Origin: Lysobacterales bacterium
Lineage (GTDB): Bacteria > Pseudomonadota > Gammaproteobacteria > Xanthomonadales > Ahniellaceae
Length of the DNA: 64,000 bases
NCBI GenBank assembly: GCA_016721845.1
Contig: JADKHK010000013.1
Span: 744,001 to 808,000 of the forward strand
Reading direction: 5' to 3'
Numbering within the stretch: position 1 is the first letter of the stretch; each line of letters starts with the position of its first letter. Shown one piece after another: positions 1 to 10,032 of this stretch. Made by a program: the position numbers and the translations under genes. The notes under the pieces are model-generated. The model did no database searches and was not told the DNA's origin. It was given only the letters and a program-made list of their open reading frames with translations.

Positions 1-654
1 TCAGATTGACCTGATCCCCGCCGCAACCCAGACCACGGCGCCAGCCACCCGGCTGCGCAAGTCGACATGTAGTGTTTTGCCGTCGATCGTCAGCACCATG
101 TGGCCGTGACTCGCATCCGTCCAGACGGCAACAAGCGAGCGCAATAGGGGATCCGCACCGAGCGCACCACAGCATTTGTAAGCGGCTTCCTTGGCGGCCC
201 AGGTGCGGGTCCAGAGATCAGCATCGGCAGCCTGTTCGCAGGCATGCATTTCGTCGGTCGTCAGTGCGTAGCGCAGTGATGGACGTCGGTCGGCCGCGAT
301 CGCGGGCTCGATATCGATGCCGAGAGCCCGCCACTGCGGCGCATGGCCAGCAATCGCTACAGCGAGGCCGGCGCCATGACTGATCGAGCCGCAAAAACCG
401 CTAGGCCATTGCGGCAACAGGCCGTTGCGCCCAACGGTCAGCGACTGTGCCTGCAGTTCCTGCAGGCTGGCACGCGCCGCCAGTCGTCCGGCCAGATATT
501 CGCGACGTCGGCCGGGGAGCAGATCGTCGCGGAAGGCAACAATGTCGGCGGACGCAGCACGCGCCTCCAGGTCATCCGCGGCAAGCGGCTCAACGGCAAG
601 CGCCACATCCACCCACGGTTGCCACGGCACGCTCCCGGCCACAGGTCGAGGCAC
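1..654 (-). CDS. 4'-phosphopantetheinyl transferase (EntD/Sfp superfamily)
   Basis: This 217-residue protein should move the phosphopantetheine arm of CoA onto a serine of a carrier protein. The family's magnesium-binding motif GIDIEP lies at about 112-117, and the second signature WAAKEAAYK at about 152-160. An upstream GSISH motif at about 89-93 and a GR.AAR stretch near 56-61 resemble EntD-type members. The start is a GTG with no clear ribosome-binding site, so the true start may be further in. It lies 19 bases downstream of the peptidase gene on the same strand and may be co-transcribed. No NRPS or PKS partner is in the window, so the carrier protein served is unknown. The stop codon is the first three bases of the window. 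Confidence 0.85.
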   Translation of the reverse strand: MPRPVAGSVPWQPWVDVALAVEPLAADDLEARAASADIVAFRDDLLPGRRREYLAGRLAARASLQELQAQSLTVGRNGLLPQWPSGFCGSISHGAGLAVAIAGHAPQWRALGIDIEPAIAADRRPSLRYALTTDEMHACEQAADADLWTRTWAAKEAAYKCCGALGADPLLRSLVAVWTDASHGHMVLTIDGKTLHVDLRSRVAGAVVWVAAGIRSI

Positions 655-673
655 GACCGTGTCGCGTGTCCGC

Positions 674-2752
674 CTACTTCAGTTTTTCCCAAAGAAAGAC
701 GTAGCCGATCGTGTCCATGAAGGCGGCCTGCTGGTTGTTCGTCGATCCGCCGTGGCCACCTTCGACGTTCTCGTAGTAGGTCACGTTCTTGCCGAGATCG
801 ATCAGCTTCGCCGCCATCTTGCGCGCATGGCCCGGATGCACGCGGTCGTCGCGGGTCGACGTGGTGAACAGGATCGGCGGGTAGATCTTGGTCGCATCGA
901 TGTTCTGGTAAGGCGAATACTTCGAGATGTAGGCCCATTCCTCGGTCACGTCCGGGTTGCCGTATTCGCCCATCCAGCTCGCGCCGGCCAGCAACTTGTT
1001 GTAGCGCTTCATGTCGAGCAGCGGCACTTCGCACAGCACCGCACCCCACAGGTCCGGGCGCTGCGTGTACATCACGCCCATCAACAATCCGCCATTGCTG
1101 CCGCCCTGGATGCCGAGGTGTTTGGTCGAGGTGATCTTGCGTGCGATCAGGTCTTCGCCGATGGCAATGAAGTCGTCGTAAGCGCGCTGGCGGTTCGCTT
1201 TCAAGGCCGCCTGATGCCACTTCGGACCGAACTCGCCGCCGCCGCGGATGTTCGCGAGCACGAAGGCGCCGCCGCGTTCCAGCCAGCCGGCGCCGGCGCC
1301 GGCGTAGTAGCCCGGCGTTTGCGAGACCTCGAAGCCGCCGTAGCCATAGAGCAGGGTCGGAATCGTGCCGTCGCGAGCGCGATCCTTTCGCAGCACGACG
1401 AAGTAGGGCACCTGGGTGCCGTCCTTCGAAGTCGCCTCGTGCTGTTCGACGACCAGCCCGTCCGACTTGAAGTATGCAGCCTGGCGCTTCAGCGGCGTGA
1501 TCTCGCGCTTGCCGACAGTCCCCATCAGCAGCGAGGTCGGCGTGAGGAAATCAGTGACCGTCATGAAGAAGTCGTCACTCATGTCCGGGTTTTCCGCGAA
1601 CAGGCTGACATCGGCATTGAGCGGGAAGTTCAGGTACTTGTTCGACCAGGTCTTGCCGTCGAGCAGCATGACCTGCGGGCGGCTCTTGACGTTGTCGAGG
1701 ATGTTCAGCAGCACGGCGTTGCGAGTGGTCGCATACCCCGACAGCGAACGCTTCGCAGTCGGCACGAACAGCGCGGTGTAGGCGTCCTTGCCGGCGAACA
1801 GGTCGTCGACGCGAATGGCCACCAGGCTGCCGGCCGAGAGCGTGTGCTTGCCCGGCTGCCAGTCGCTGCGCAAGGTGATCAGTGCGTACTCTCGGAAGAA
1901 GCCGATTTCGGCGTCATCCGGCTTCGGGACCTTTACCAGTTTGCCGTCGCGGACCAGATGGGTCTCGTTCTGGAAGAAGGCCGGCACGCGCACCACACCG
2001 TCGTAGCGTGTGCCCTGCGCGAAATCGCTGAAGCCGAAGGTATAGACGTCGGTGGCCTTCGCCTCGAAGACCTGTTTCGCGTCCTTCCAGGGCGTGCCGC
2101 GCTTCCATTCATGCACGGTGCGCGGGTAACCGGATTCAGTCAGCGACCCGGCGCCGAAATCGGTGCCGATGTAGAGCGTGTCGCGATCCTTCCAGCCCAC
2201 TGCCGACTTCGCTTCGGGCAACACGAAGCCGTCTTTGACGAAAGACTTGCTCTTGAGGTCGAATTCGCGCACTTCCACCGCATCGCCGCCGCCGCGCGAC
2301 AGCGATACCAGGCAGCGATCCTGGTCCGGCTCGATGCAGTCGGCACCCTTCCAGACCCAGTTCGCGTTCTCGGCCTTGTTGAGTGCGTCGATGTCGAGCA
2401 CGGTTTCCCACTTTGGCTGGGCCTTGCGGTATTCATCGAGCGAGGTGCTGCGCCAGATGCCGCGCACGTGCTGCTCGTCCTTCCAGAAGTTGTAGAAGCG
2501 CGTGCCCAGCTTGTTGATGTAGGGGATCCGATCGGTGGCGTTGTTGATAGCGAGCAGACGGTCGTAGAGCGGCTTGAACGAGGGATCGGCTTCCAGCGCC
2601 TTCTGGCTCTCGGCGTTGCGGACTTTGATCCACTCCAGCGCCTTGGCGCCTTCCACGTCCTCCAGCCACAGGTAGGGATCTTCGTCGGCAGCGTTGGCCA
2701 TGGCGGCACCGGTCAACAGGGTCAGGGTCAGGATCGATTTCGTCAGGTTCAT
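674..2752 (-). CDS. Secreted prolyl oligopeptidase family serine peptidase (S9A)
   Basis: This 692-residue protein has a cleavable-looking signal peptide (about residues 1-21, ending ANA before ADEDPYLWLED), so it probably acts in the periplasm or outside the cell. The N-terminal part matches the seven-bladed propeller of S9A peptidases, which limits substrates to short peptides. The C-terminal alpha/beta-hydrolase domain has nucleophile Ser552 in GGSNGG, the Asp of the DDRVHP segment (635-640) and His667 in EGGHGG. The length is normal for the family. A strong ribosome-binding site (GGAGGA) precedes the ATG. The phosphopantetheinyl transferase follows closely. Cleavage after proline is expected from the family but the natural substrate cannot be read from sequence. 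Confidence 0.93.
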   Translation of the reverse strand: MNLTKSILTLTLLTGAAMANAADEDPYLWLEDVEGAKALEWIKVRNAESQKALEADPSFKPLYDRLLAINNATDRIPYINKLGTRFYNFWKDEQHVRGIWRSTSLDEYRKAQPKWETVLDIDALNKAENANWVWKGADCIEPDQDRCLVSLSRGGGDAVEVREFDLKSKSFVKDGFVLPEAKSAVGWKDRDTLYIGTDFGAGSLTESGYPRTVHEWKRGTPWKDAKQVFEAKATDVYTFGFSDFAQGTRYDGVVRVPAFFQNETHLVRDGKLVKVPKPDDAEIGFFREYALITLRSDWQPGKHTLSAGSLVAIRVDDLFAGKDAYTALFVPTAKRSLSGYATTRNAVLLNILDNVKSRPQVMLLDGKTWSNKYLNFPLNADVSLFAENPDMSDDFFMTVTDFLTPTSLLMGTVGKREITPLKRQAAYFKSDGLVVEQHEATSKDGTQVPYFVVLRKDRARDGTIPTLLYGYGGFEVSQTPGYYAGAGAGWLERGGAFVLANIRGGGEFGPKWHQAALKANRQRAYDDFIAIGEDLIARKITSTKHLGIQGGSNGGLLMGVMYTQRPDLWGAVLCEVPLLDMKRYNKLLAGASWMGEYGNPDVTEEWAYISKYSPYQNIDATKIYPPILFTTSTRDDRVHPGHARKMAAKLIDLGKNVTYYENVEGGHGGSTNNQQAAFMDTIGYVFLWEKLK

Positions 2753-2858
2753 GGTTTCCTCCGGAGCGCCTGTTGTAGCAGCCCGATGCGGACCGAGGTA
2801 GCCGGTTCGTCCGCTTCGGCGAACGGCTTACACTGCGGAACGCATTCCGGAGCTCCGC

Positions 2859-3460
2859 ATGCCCGCACGACGATTCAGCACCGCAATCACGTCCGCCCAG
2901 GCCAGCCTGTTTGGCGACGGGCGTTTTGGTGGCGGGGGCGACACGCATTGCCGAGGTCGCGGCAGGGCTGCAATCGGCACATCGGATGCAAGGCAAACCG
3001 ATCCTGAAGTCGCGCTATCACGCCACGCTGAACTTCCTCGGCGACAACGACGCCGGGGCCGGGGGGGGGCCGGGGGCGGGGGGGGCGGGGGGGGGAGGGC
3101 GGGGGGGGGCCGGGGGGGGGGGGGGGGGGGGGGGGGGGCCTCCGGGGGGGGGGGGGGGGGGCCCGGCGGGGGGGGGGGGCGGTGTCGGCGGGGGCGATGA
3201 AGGCCTTGTGGTTGACCTTGCGCCGTGAGCTGGTGGTCGAGGGCTTCGGCAAGGAACTGGATCATTCCTTCGTGCCGCACGTGACCTGGATCTACAGCCG
3301 CGATGGCTACCCCGAACAGCCCATCGACCCGATCGTCTGGACCGTCCACGAATTCGTGCTGGTGCACAGCATCGTCCGCAACCCGGACTACCGGATTCTG
3401 GGGCGGTGGGGGTTGGCGCGAGATCGATCTGATGTTGCGCTGCAACATGCGCAGGGCTAG
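2859..3460 (+). pseudogene. thpR: RNA 2',3'-cyclic phosphodiesterase (LigT/ThpR family), broken by a poly-G tract
   Basis: Three pieces of one ThpR-like protein are visible in different frames. The first begins at ATG 2859 and includes ASLFGDG, a typical N-terminal segment. The second contains TRIAEVAAGLQ and the first catalytic motif HATLNFLGD (His codon at 3019). The third has ALWLTLRRELV and the second motif PHVTW (His codon at 3278), and ends at 3460. The two histidines are 259 bases apart, about 86 codons, close to the roughly 82-residue spacing of the E. coli enzyme. Normal spacing means the G-rich stretch at about 3056-3180 stands in place of real coding sequence rather than being inserted. 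Frame changes near 2925-2940 and inside the G tract break the reading frame. Either a pseudogene or, more likely, bad sequence in an intact gene. Confidence 0.7.
3056..3180. repeat. Low-complexity poly-G tract (probable sequencing artefact)
   Basis: About 125 bases are almost entirely G on the plus strand, with scattered C and single A or T, including an uninterrupted run of about 27 G. Nothing else in the window resembles it. It lies inside the conserved core of the ThpR-like gene and takes up about the length that real coding sequence would. Long false G runs are known from two-colour Illumina chemistry, where loss of signal is read as G. Confidence 0.85.
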
Positions 3461-3463
3461 CAT
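3432..3463 (+). promoter_or_regulatory. phaE promoter with overlapping dyad operator
   Basis: A -35 box TTGCGC (3435-3440) and a -10 box TAGCAT (3458-3463) are separated by 17 bases, and phaE starts at 3490. A perfect 7-base inverted repeat, ATGTTGC-GCT-GCAACAT (3432-3448), covers the -35 box, as expected for a repressor site. TGC-rich dyads are bound by PhaR-type repressors of PHA genes in other proteobacteria, but no PhaR gene is in this window, so the regulator is an inference. Confidence 0.5.
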
Positions 3464-3489
3464 CGCGTTTCCATTCGGGAGGACAGGTC

Positions 3490-4485
3490 ATGGCGAAAGC
3501 CGGTTCGGGTGTGTTCAAGGACTGGGAAGCGTTGCACCAGCAGTGGTGGAATGCGGTCTCGGAAGGCGCGGGCAAGTTCGTGCAGGGTGATTGGCGCGAT
3601 GGCACCAAGGCTTTCGGTGATCTGTTCGGCGGCAAGCTCGGCGACGGCACCGATGCCGCGACCGAACGCTTCGTCAGCGGCACCAAGCAGTATCTGGACT
3701 GGGTCGAGAAGTTCTCCGGCCAGCTCGCGCATGGCGCTCAGTTCCCGAAGGACGCGAGCGGCTGGGTGAAGCTGTTCCAGGGTGCGCTCGGTCCGATGGG
3801 CGAGATGAAGAATCCGCTCCATGACCTGTTCGCGACGATGACCGGCGACGGTGCGCGCGGCTTCGAACAGTTCTTCAGCGGCTGGCCGAATCCGGCCGAC
3901 TGGGCGAAGGGCGAGGTGCAGGGCCTGCTCGGCCTGCCGGCCTTCGGCTACAACCGCGAAACACAGGAACGCCAGCAGAAGTTGACCGCCGCGTGGCTGC
4001 GCTATCAGGACGCGATGGGCGCCTACAACCGCCTGATGCTCGAAGCCAGCAAGGGCGCGCTCGGCAAGTTCGAGTCCCTGCTCGCAGCGCGAGAAGAACA
4101 GGGCCGCAAGCTGGAAACCCTGCGCGAGGTGTACGACCTGTGGGTCGACGCGGCGGAGGAGGGCTATGCCGAGGTGTCGCTCAGTCCCGAATTCCGAACC
4201 GCCTACGGCAACCTGGTCAACCAGCAGATGACCGTACGCAAGCTCGTGCAGACCGAAGTCGAACGCTTCACCGGCCAGTTCGGCATGCCGACCCGTACCG
4301 AAGTCGATTCGACCGCACGCCGCATGCAGGAACTGCGGCGCGAGATGCGCGCGTTGCAGGAACGCCTGGACGCGCTCGAAGCCGCTACGTCCGCGCCCAA
4401 GGCTGCGAAGCCGACCGTCGTGAAGTCCAAGTCCACTCCGAGCAAGGCACCGGCGAAGAAAGCTGCTGCCCGCCGTTCGCGCTGA
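3490..4485 (+). CDS. phaE: Class III polyhydroxyalkanoate synthase subunit PhaE
   Basis: This 331-residue protein is the non-catalytic partner of PhaC in class III PHA synthases. Its long helical C-terminal half (about 200-300) ends in a coiled-coil-like segment that contains MQELRREMRALQERLDALEA. A ribosome-binding site (GGGAGGA) sits before the ATG, and phaC follows after 18 bases, so the two form an operon. The last roughly 30 residues are rich in Lys, Ala, Pro and Ser, a basic tail like those of some granule-associated proteins that bind nucleoid DNA. That tail is the unusual part. The identification rests on overall resemblance and on the adjacent class III phaC. Confidence 0.92.
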   Translation: MAKAGSGVFKDWEALHQQWWNAVSEGAGKFVQGDWRDGTKAFGDLFGGKLGDGTDAATERFVSGTKQYLDWVEKFSGQLAHGAQFPKDASGWVKLFQGALGPMGEMKNPLHDLFATMTGDGARGFEQFFSGWPNPADWAKGEVQGLLGLPAFGYNRETQERQQKLTAAWLRYQDAMGAYNRLMLEASKGALGKFESLLAAREEQGRKLETLREVYDLWVDAAEEGYAEVSLSPEFRTAYGNLVNQQMTVRKLVQTEVERFTGQFGMPTRTEVDSTARRMQELRREMRALQERLDALEAATSAPKAAKPTVVKSKSTPSKAPAKKAAARRSR

Positions 4486-4503
4486 TCAGGGAGCTGAAGC
4501 ATC

Positions 4504-5568
4504 ATGGGTCCGATCCAACTCGAACCGAACAAGGTCGCCGCCGAGCTCTCACGCTTTGGAGAAAAGCTCGCCAAAGGCATGAATGTATTGAAAAATGTTC
4601 CGGACGTGCATTACGGCGCCAGTGACAAGGAGGCGATCTACAAGGAAGACAAGCTCGTCGTCTATCGCTTCAAGAGCGCGCACAAGGTCACCCACAAGAC
4701 GCCGCTGCTGATCGCCTACGCGCTGGTCAACCGCCCGTACATGGTCGACCTGCAGGACGACCGCTCGATCGTGAAGAGCCTGCTCGCCGCCGGCCATGAC
4801 GTGTATCTGATTGACTGGGGCTACCCGGACCCGTCCGATCGCTACGTCACGCTCGACGACTACATCAATGGCTACCTGCGTCGCTCGGTCAAGGCGGTGT
4901 CGAAGCATACGGGCGTCGACAAGATCAACCTGCTCGGCATCTGCCAGGGCGGTGCCTTCAGCCTGTGCTACGCCAACCTGTATCCGGAGACCCTGCAGAA
5001 CCTGATCACGATGGTCACGCCGGTCGATTTCCAGACCCCGGACAACATGCTCAGCCACTGGACCCAGGGCATGGACGTGGACCTGTTCATCGACACCCTC
5101 GGCAACGTGCCGGCGGATCTGATGAACTGGTGCTACCTGACCCTGAAGCCCTATCGATTGCTGCAGCAGAAGTATGTCGGCATGACCGACATCCTCGACA
5201 ACCCGGGCGAGATGGAAAACTTCCTGCGCATGGAGAAGTGGATCTTCGACTCGCCCGACCAGGCCGGCGAAGCCTTCCGCCAGTTCATCAAGGACTTCTA
5301 CCAAGGCAACAAGCTGCTCAAAGGCGGCTTGAAGATCGGCGAGAAAGCCATTGATCTGAAAGCGATCAAGCTGCCTATCCTGAACATCTTCGCCGAACAG
5401 GACCACCTGGTGCCGCCGAACGCCTCACGCGCACTCAAAGGCGCCACGAGCACCAAGGACTACACCGAACTGTCGTTCAAGGGTGGCCACATCGGCATCT
5501 ACGTGTCCGGTCGCGCGCAGCGCGAAGTGCCGCCGGCCATCGACCAGTGGTTGCGCAAGCGCGGGTAA
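4504..5568 (+). CDS. phaC: Class III poly(R)-hydroxyalkanoate synthase subunit PhaC
   Basis: PhaC polymerises (R)-3-hydroxyacyl-CoA into polyester on the surface of storage granules. The 354-residue length is typical of class III enzymes, much shorter than classes I and II. The modified lipase box GICQGG places the nucleophile at Cys147. The other catalytic residues are Asp300 (AEQDH) and His329 (KGGHIG), almost the same positions as in the Allochromatium vinosum enzyme. It is co-transcribed with phaE. No phaA, phaB or phasin gene is nearby, so monomer supply is encoded elsewhere. Confidence 0.97.
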   Translation: MGPIQLEPNKVAAELSRFGEKLAKGMNVLKNVPDVHYGASDKEAIYKEDKLVVYRFKSAHKVTHKTPLLIAYALVNRPYMVDLQDDRSIVKSLLAAGHDVYLIDWGYPDPSDRYVTLDDYINGYLRRSVKAVSKHTGVDKINLLGICQGGAFSLCYANLYPETLQNLITMVTPVDFQTPDNMLSHWTQGMDVDLFIDTLGNVPADLMNWCYLTLKPYRLLQQKYVGMTDILDNPGEMENFLRMEKWIFDSPDQAGEAFRQFIKDFYQGNKLLKGGLKIGEKAIDLKAIKLPILNIFAEQDHLVPPNASRALKGATSTKDYTELSFKGGHIGIYVSGRAQREVPPAIDQWLRKRG

Positions 5569-5590
5569 TCCAGGGCGGTTGATGTCGAAC

Positions 5591-5619
5591 GCGAGGGCTG
5601 GAGCGATTCCGGCCCTCGC
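5591..5619. terminator. Long hairpin between convergent phaC and metallopeptidase genes
   Basis: A 12-base-pair stem (one G-U pair) with a 5-base loop runs from GCGAGGGCTGGA to TCCGGCCCTCGC. It sits between two convergent genes, where a bidirectional terminator is expected. No T-run follows on either strand, so it is not a classic intrinsic terminator. It could act with Rho or protect the 3' ends. Confidence 0.45.
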
Positions 5620-5638
5620 CGATCTCGAATCGGACGCG

Positions 5639-6514
5639 CTAGAGGCCGTCCACCGCAAACGTGTCGCATTTTGCCGCATCACCGGATTCCATGCCGGTGC
5701 GGAACCAGCGCACGCGTTGTTGCGAGGTGCCGTGGGTGAAGGAGTCCGGGACGACGTGGCCGCGGGATTGCTGCTGCAGGCGATCGTCGCCAATCGCGGT
5801 GGCAGCGTTGAGGGCGGATTCGATGTCGCCGGATTCCAGCCACTGCAGTTGGCGTTGCGCATGGTTGGCCCAGACCCCGGCATAACAGTCGGCCTGCAGT
5901 TCCTGGCGTACGCTCAGGCCGTTCGCGCCTTCCATTTCCTCGCCGCGTGCGCGCAACTGCGCGGTGCGCTGCATGACCCCGGTGACATTCTGGATGTGAT
6001 GGCCGACTTCGTGCGCGATCACGTAGGCCCGCGCGAATTCGCCGGGGGCATTGAGCTGGCGCTTCATGTCCTCGAAGAAGGCGGTATCGAGATAGACGCG
6101 CTGGTCGCCCGAGCAATAGAAGGGGCCGGCCGCCGAGGTGGCATTGCCGCAGGCCGAGGACACCGCATCGGAGAAGATCACCAGCTTCGGGGCCGGATAG
6201 CGGCCGCCTTCGAAGGCCTGTGCCCAGACGTCTTCGGTGCTGCCGAGGATGGCGCGGACGAAGTCGGTTTCTTCGGTTTCGGGCAGGGCCTGCGGCGCGG
6301 CATCGACCGGCGCATCGCCCTGCGTCGTCGGTCCGGCACCGCCGCCGAGCAGGCTCAGCAGCTCGGCCGGATTCTTGCCGAGGAACAGGGCCACCACGAC
6401 CACGATCAACAGGCCGCCAATGCCCATGCCGCCGCGGCCACCGGGCATGCGCGGACCACCGCCAGAGTCGGCTCCGACCACATTGTCACTTCGACGACCT
6501 CGCTTCCACAGCAT
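5639..6514 (-). CDS. Neutral zinc metallopeptidase, YpfJ family
   Basis: This 291-residue protein has a Gly-rich N-terminus, a single membrane segment (about 33-46, GLLIVVVVALFLG) and a peptidase domain with the zinc motif HEVGHH (168-173). The conserved downstream segment with QELQADCYAGVWA is typical of the YpfJ/KPN_02809 family. The domain should face the periplasm if the protein inserts N-in. The start at 6514 is preceded by AGGAG, and the arrangement MLWKRGRRSDNV matches family N-termini. It lies downstream of the kinase gene on the same strand and might be read from the same transcript. The substrate is unknown for the family. Confidence 0.9.
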   Translation of the reverse strand: MLWKRGRRSDNVVGADSGGGPRMPGGRGGMGIGGLLIVVVVALFLGKNPAELLSLLGGGAGPTTQGDAPVDAAPQALPETEETDFVRAILGSTEDVWAQAFEGGRYPAPKLVIFSDAVSSACGNATSAAGPFYCSGDQRVYLDTAFFEDMKRQLNAPGEFARAYVIAHEVGHHIQNVTGVMQRTAQLRARGEEMEGANGLSVRQELQADCYAGVWANHAQRQLQWLESGDIESALNAATAIGDDRLQQQSRGHVVPDSFTHGTSQQRVRWFRTGMESGDAAKCDTFAVDGL

Positions 6515-6569
6515 CGGCTCACTCCTGCATCCGGGATGCGCCGAGTGTAGCGATTCCGGGCGCGGCGAT

Positions 6570-9400
<2,831 letters not shown>

Positions 9401-9404
<4 letters not shown>

Positions 9405-9943
9405 GGCGACAGCGCACGCTGCAGGAAGGCGCGTGCAAAGCGCCAGTCGCGGTCGATCGTGCGCGAAGACAGCGCATGCAACTCGGCGATGCGCTCGATG
9501 CTCAAGCCACCGAACAGATAGAGCTCGACGACCTCCGCCGCGCGTGCGTCTTCATGGGCCAGTGCGGAGAGTGCGCTGTCGAGTTCGAAGGCGCGCTCGG
9601 GATGCGCGATCAGCGGATCGAGCAGTCCCTGGCCGTCGCCCGGCAGTTCGATCGCGATCAGGTCGCCGCCGGACTTCAGGCGGGCGCGGGCGCGGGCACG
9701 ATCGATCAGGAGATGGCGCATGGCCTTGGCGGCGTAGGCATAGAGCCGCGCCGGGTCGCCCAGGTCGAACTCCCGGCGCGCGGCCATCGACAGATAGAGA
9801 TCGTGGACCAGGGCCGTGGTGTTCAGAGTATCGCCGCGTCGCCGCCGCTGTGCCCGGGCGATGCGCTTGAGTTCGGCATACAAGCGCACGAAGGCGTCGT
9901 CGATGCCGAGGGCATTTGGGGTGGCGCTGACCGTGTTGGGCAT
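9401..9943 (-). CDS. ECF-type RNA polymerase sigma factor (TIGR02999-like, kinase-associated)
   Basis: This 180-residue protein has region 2 at about 15-95 and a region 4 helix-turn-helix near the end (SIERIAELHALSSRTIDRDWRFARA split across 150-175). The start at 9943 has AAGGAGT upstream. Region 2.2 of most ECF factors carries an acidic DAED-type motif that contacts core polymerase. Here the matching segment reads NTTALVHDLYL (about 41-51), so the acidic cluster is missing and Thr42/Thr43 occupy it. In kinase-regulated ECF factors such as EcfP of Vibrio parahaemolyticus, phosphorylation of a threonine in this region supplies the missing charge. With a kinase gene overlapping its stop codon, phospho-activation is the most likely control. 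No anti-sigma factor gene is adjacent. Confidence 0.88.
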
Positions 9944-10001
9944 CGGCGAATGACTCCTTGATGGAACCGATGCGCCCCAGGCGATGCGCGTCCCGGTGTC
10001 G

Positions 10002-10029
10002 ATCATGGCAAGCCGGCCGGTCATCGCAA
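10002..10029 (-). promoter_or_regulatory. Possible promoter of the sigma factor-kinase operon
   Basis: On the minus strand, TTGCGA (10029-10024) and CATGAT (10007-10002) are 16 bases apart, about 60 bases upstream of the sigma gene start. Four of six bases match the housekeeping consensus in each box. It abuts the end of the upstream beta-helix gene. Confidence 0.3.
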
Positions 10030-10032
10030 AGG

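Noticed and set aside
1..654. Part of a siderophore or polyketide cluster
   Set aside because: The transferase stands next to a peptidase and housekeeping genes, with no NRPS/PKS genes in the window.
425..3007. An 860-codon open frame on the plus strand
   Set aside because: It is the antisense shadow of the S9 peptidase gene, kept open by high GC in the third codon position. The minus-strand protein has all catalytic motifs.
3056..3180. G-quadruplex regulatory element or Gly-rich protein encoded by the G tract
   Set aside because: The tract is inside a conserved gene core, breaks its frame and preserves its length. An artefact explains this better than a functional element.
2859..3228. Separate small Gly-rich proteins starting at 2859 or 2911
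   Set aside because: Their N-terminal parts belong to ThpR, and the Gly runs come from translating the G block.
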